Assembly: GCA_902797275.1 (NCBI GenBank)
Contig: CADBSI010000039.1
Coordinates: forward strand, 1 to 8,576
Source: an uncultured Erysipelotrichaceae bacterium
GTDB taxonomy: Bacteria; Bacillota_I; Bacilli_A; RF39; UBA660
DNA: 8,576 nucleotides
Direction of reading: 5' to 3'
Shown here: in pieces, positions 6,505-8,576 of the stretch
How the letters are laid out: every line of letters starts with the position of its first letter
Position numbering within the stretch: the stretch's first letter is position 1
The notes under the pieces: generated by a model
Databases searched by the model: none
What the model was told of the DNA's origin: nothing
The model's input: only the letters and a program-made list of their open reading frames with translations
Position numbers and translations under genes: made by a program

Positions 6505-7176
6505 ATGAATAAATCTAAATTTAATAAAGTAATACAAGATGGTAATATTGTTATACCCTTATATATTTTAAAATACTTTAAAAAGTTAAATATAACTATG
6601 GATGAATTTATCTTTCTTATGTATTTATATAATAAACAAGATAATTTAGATTTTAATCCTGAAAAAATAAGTCTTGATTTAAATATTGATATTATGGAAG
6701 TAATGGGTTATATTAGTACTTTAACTGATAAAGGTTATTTAAATTTACAAGTTAAAAAAACTGATAATAATTTATTAGAAGAAGTAATAGATTTAAGTAG
6801 TTTTTATGAGAAAATAAGTATTTTATTAATTAATAATGAAGAAATAGAAACTAATAATAGTAAAGGAATATTAAGTTTTGTTGAAAAAGAATTAGCAAGA
6901 CCTATTAGTTCTTTAGAAATACAAATGATAGAAGGTTGGAAAAATAATAATATTTCTGATGAATTAATAAAAGAAGCTATTAAATTAGCTTTAAATGATG
7001 GGGTATATAGTTTAAAATACATTGATAAAATTTTAATAGACTGGAAAAATCATGGTTATAAAGATGTAAATGATGTTAAAAATACGAAACAAGATAAACA
7101 AATAGAAGAAAATATAAATGATGATATAACAGATTGGGATTGGTTAGAAGATGAAGAAGAATATATTGCTAATTAA
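6505..7176 (+). CDS. dnaD: DnaD, primosomal replication initiation and restart protein
   Basis: DnaD is a Bacillota protein that acts with DnaA and DnaB to load the replicative helicase at oriC and at stalled forks. The 223 residues match the usual length of about 230. Residues 1 to about 95 form the winged-helix oligomerisation domain (IPLYILKYFKKLNITMDEF, then ISTLTDKGYLNL). Residues 121-185 form the second domain, with FVEKELARPISSLEIQMI, the DELIKEAIKLALNDG helix and the conserved Y-xxx-I-xxx-W motif (Y172, I176, W180) linked to DNA binding. The tail is acidic (EENINDDITDWDWLEDEEEY). A good AGGTGAT site (6495-6501), overlapping the upstream TAG stop, supports ATG 6505. The dnaD-nth order is as in Bacillus subtilis; here the two reading frames overlap by 26 bases, and the nth start lies within the codons of the acidic tail. 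Confidence 0.93.
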   Translation: MNKSKFNKVIQDGNIVIPLYILKYFKKLNITMDEFIFLMYLYNKQDNLDFNPEKISLDLNIDIMEVMGYISTLTDKGYLNLQVKKTDNNLLEEVIDLSSFYEKISILLINNEEIETNNSKGILSFVEKELARPISSLEIQMIEGWKNNNISDELIKEAIKLALNDGVYSLKYIDKILIDWKNHGYKDVNDVKNTKQDKQIEENINDDITDWDWLEDEEEYIAN

Positions 7177-7771
7177 TACTTATTTAGATGAATTAATAGA
7201 AAAACCTATATGTGAATTAAATTATAATAAAGACTATGAATTATTAATAGCAGTTATGTTATCGGCTAATACAACTGATAAAGGAGTTAATAAAGTAACA
7301 AATATTTTATTTAAGAAATATCAAAGTTTAGAAGATTTAAAAAATAGTAATATAGAAGATATTAAAAGTATTATTAAACCAATTGGTTCTTATAATAAAA
7401 AAAGTGAATATATAAAAGAAATAGCTACTATTTTAATAGATGATTATAATGAAAAAATACCAGATACCATTGAAGAATTAATAAAACTACCAGGAATAGG
7501 AAGAAAATGTGCCAGTGTAATATTATCGGAAATATATGATATACCAGCATTTGCAGTTGACACGCATGTTATTAGAATTAGTAATAGACTAGGACTTGTT
7601 AATACTAAAGATCCAGTTAAAATAGAAAAAGAATTAAAAAAATTATTTAAAAAAAATACATGGAATAAAAAACATAAACAATTAGTTTTATTTGGTAGAT
7701 ATTATTGTAAGGCTAAAAATCCTAATTGCCAAAATTGTAAATTACAAAAAATTTGCCTAAAAAAAGATTGA
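7151..7771 (+). CDS. nth: Endonuclease III, base-excision repair DNA glycosylase/AP lyase
   Basis: Nth removes oxidised pyrimidines and cleaves the abasic strand by beta-elimination. All 206 residues align with E. coli Nth (211 aa) at an offset of one. The helix-hairpin-helix LPGIGRK contains the catalytic Lys119 (E. coli Lys120), and VDTH contains Asp137 (Asp138). The [4Fe-4S] ligands Cys186, 193, 196 and 202 keep the C-x6-C-x2-C-x5-C spacing. Two DNA-intercalating positions are changed: LSAQ is LSAN (Asn40 for Gln41) and IGLYN is IGSYN (Ser80 for Leu81). ATG 7151 fits the E. coli start by alignment but has no strong ribosome binding site, only purine-rich TTAGAAG right against it. It lies 26 bases inside dnaD, so initiation probably depends on ribosomes finishing dnaD. 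The stop TGA (7769-7771) sits inside the terminator stem. Confidence 0.95.
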   Translation: MKKNILLINTYLDELIEKPICELNYNKDYELLIAVMLSANTTDKGVNKVTNILFKKYQSLEDLKNSNIEDIKSIIKPIGSYNKKSEYIKEIATILIDDYNEKIPDTIEELIKLPGIGRKCASVILSEIYDIPAFAVDTHVIRISNRLGLVNTKDPVKIEKELKKLFKKNTWNKKHKQLVLFGRYYCKAKNPNCQNCKLQKICLKKD

Positions 7772-7788
7772 AAAATTCAATCTTTTTT
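7760..7788 (+). terminator. Intrinsic terminator at the end of the yvcK-nth unit
   Basis: A perfect 13-bp stem has a 3-base loop (A7773-7775): the core GATTGAA (7766-7772) pairs with TTCAATC (7776-7782), extended by six A-T pairs that make the T tract at 7783-7788. The left arm includes the last codons and stop of nth. Because the A and T tracts are symmetrical it could also work on the minus strand, though no minus-strand gene ends here. Confidence 0.88.
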
Positions 7789-7796
7789 GTTATCAT
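7788..7796 (+). promoter_or_regulatory. Possible extended -10 promoter for the surface-protein gene
   Basis: TGTTATCAT has a TG extension and TATCAT (five of six to TATAAT), directly after the nth terminator. Transcription would start near 7803, leaving a very short leader that still includes AGGTGAG (7803-7809), the ribosome binding site of ATG 7813. TATAGT at 7797-7802 is an alternative -10 but would place the start at or past the ribosome binding site. The terminator upstream makes some promoter here necessary. Confidence 0.4.
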
Positions 7797-7812
7797 TATA
7801 GTAGGTGAGAAT

Positions 7813-8576
7813 ATGAATAATGATAATCAAAAATTAACTAATAAAAATAAAAAAGTATTAATATTTGGAATTGCTTTTTTAATTATAGTATTACTAGGTT
7901 CAACCTATGCTTTCTTCACATATTCTAAAAGTGTTCAAGCATTTACCTTAACAAGTGATACTATAAAAGCTGAATTTATAAGTGGAACTAATTCTATTAA
8001 TATTACCAATGCTTACCCCATAAGTGATGAGTTTGCTTTAGCAAACTTAGATAAATTATCATATATAGACTTTACAGTTTCAAGTACTATAAATGATCCT
8101 AATAAAGCAATTTCATATGAATTATATTTAACCGGTGATACTACTAATACTTTAGATAGTAATTATATTAAAGTTTTTTTAACAGATGAAAATAATAATC
8201 AAGTAGTAAGTCCAAAAATATATAATAGTTTAGAAAATACTACTTATCAAGCCGATAAACAAACAGGTAAAGTTATTTATATTGGTAATAATCCAGGAAC
8301 TAAATCTAATAAATATAGACTATATGCTTGGATTGATAAAGATTATGAACAAAACACAACTTCTCAAACATTTAAGTTTAATGTTAATATCTACGCTTAT
8401 AATGATAATAATAAAATTTTATCAAACGTATTTATAAAAGATTTAAAAGAAAAACAAACCGATACTTGTAAAACTTATGTTGAAGAAGATGGTATAACCT
8501 ATATATCAGGAACAAAGACTTGTATTAACTTTAATTATGTTTGGTATTCAGGAAAACTTTGGCGAATAACAGCCAT
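7813..8576 (+). CDS. SipW-type exported surface protein, TasA/camelysin-like N-terminal part (3' end outside window)
   Basis: The frame is open from ATG 7813 to the edge (254 whole codons). A basic N-terminus (KNKK) and a hydrophobic segment at about 15-30 lead into LGSTYAFFTYS. This resembles the GGTYAYF-type region of TasA and camelysin precursors, which the signal peptidase SipW cleaves. The next 150 residues alternate strands in the camelysin-like order: NAYPISD (66-72), IDFTVS (85-90), ISYELYL (100-106), YIKVFLTDEN (118-127), NKYRLYAWID (166-175) and KFNVNIYAY (188-196). Two Cys (219 and 237) flank an acidic loop. The visible part ends in NYVWYSGKLWRITA, a segment I recall opening a C-terminal domain in many surface proteins of gut Bacilli. 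AGGTGAG lies 3 bases before ATG. The gene stands after a terminator, so it is a separate unit. A sheath, fibre or adhesin role is inference. No sipW gene is visible here. Confidence 0.85.
   Translation, partial: MNNDNQKLTNKNKKVLIFGIAFLIIVLLGSTYAFFTYSKSVQAFTLTSDTIKAEFISGTNSINITNAYPISDEFALANLDKLSYIDFTVSSTINDPNKAISYELYLTGDTTNTLDSNYIKVFLTDENNNQVVSPKIYNSLENTTYQADKQTGKVIYIGNNPGTKSNKYRLYAWIDKDYEQNTTSQTFKFNVNIYAYNDNNKILSNVFIKDLKEKQTDTCKTYVEEDGITYISGTKTCINFNYVWYSGKLWRITA

Noticed and set aside
7557..7585. A perfect TTGACA as a promoter inside nth
   Set aside because: It encodes part of the conserved VDTH catalytic motif, and there is no TATAAT-like hexamer at 16-18 bases downstream.
1..8576. Code 4 usage (TGA as Trp), as in Mycoplasma
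   Set aside because: TGA ends two genes at sensible positions, no in-frame TGA occurs within conserved genes, and Trp is encoded by TGG.
1..8576. CRISPR array, tRNA, rRNA, insertion sequence or prophage parts
   Set aside because: No regularly spaced repeats, cloverleaf-like sequence, transposase motifs or terminal inverted repeats were seen, and the gaps between genes are all under 70 bases.

Overview
The window is AT-rich, tightly packed, and every gene lies on the + strand. It contains no tRNA, rRNA, CRISPR array or insertion sequence that I can recognise. All reading frames use the standard bacterial code: TGA serves as a stop (end of the 866-residue gene and of nth) and tryptophan is always TGG, which argues against Mycoplasma or Spiroplasma. 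The low GC, AGGTGAT-type Shine-Dalgarno sites, a dnaD-nth pair as in Bacillus, a YvcK/GlmR protein, a YbiT-type ABC-F protein and a SipW-type surface protein ending in a YVWYSGKLWRI segment together suggest an uncultured, gut-type Bacillota of the Bacilli (RF39/Erysipelotrichales-like). That placement is inference.

Layout. (1) Positions 1-746 are the 3' part of ftsZ, ended by a terminator whose stem begins in the stop codon. (2) A promoter with an extended -10 starts a two-gene unit: an unrecognised 866-residue protein (815-3415) overlapping by ATGA a YbiT/YkpA-type ABC-F ATPase (3412-5028). (3) A second promoter with the same 11-base core (TATGATATACT) precedes a four-gene unit: yvcK/glmR (5082-6035), a small membrane-anchored beta-strand protein (6041-6496), dnaD (6505-7176) and nth (7151-7771). 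It closes with a strong 13-bp-stem terminator that also begins inside the last gene. (4) A separately transcribed surface-protein gene begins at 7813 and runs off the right edge.

How the genes fit together. The window is mostly housekeeping: division (FtsZ), control of cell-wall precursor supply (YvcK/GlmR), replication initiation and restart (DnaD), base-excision repair (Nth) and ribosome-associated translation (ABC-F). Three things are less ordinary. The first is the large solenoid-like unknown protein translationally coupled to an ABC-F whose second Walker A motif is broken. The second is a small SipW-type, TasA/camelysin-like protein placed between yvcK and dnaD that resembles the N-terminal half of the larger surface protein downstream. 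The third is an endonuclease III that keeps its catalytic Lys, Asp and iron-sulfur cysteines but has changed both residues that fill the DNA gap during base flipping. No stretch without a gene exceeds 70 bases.
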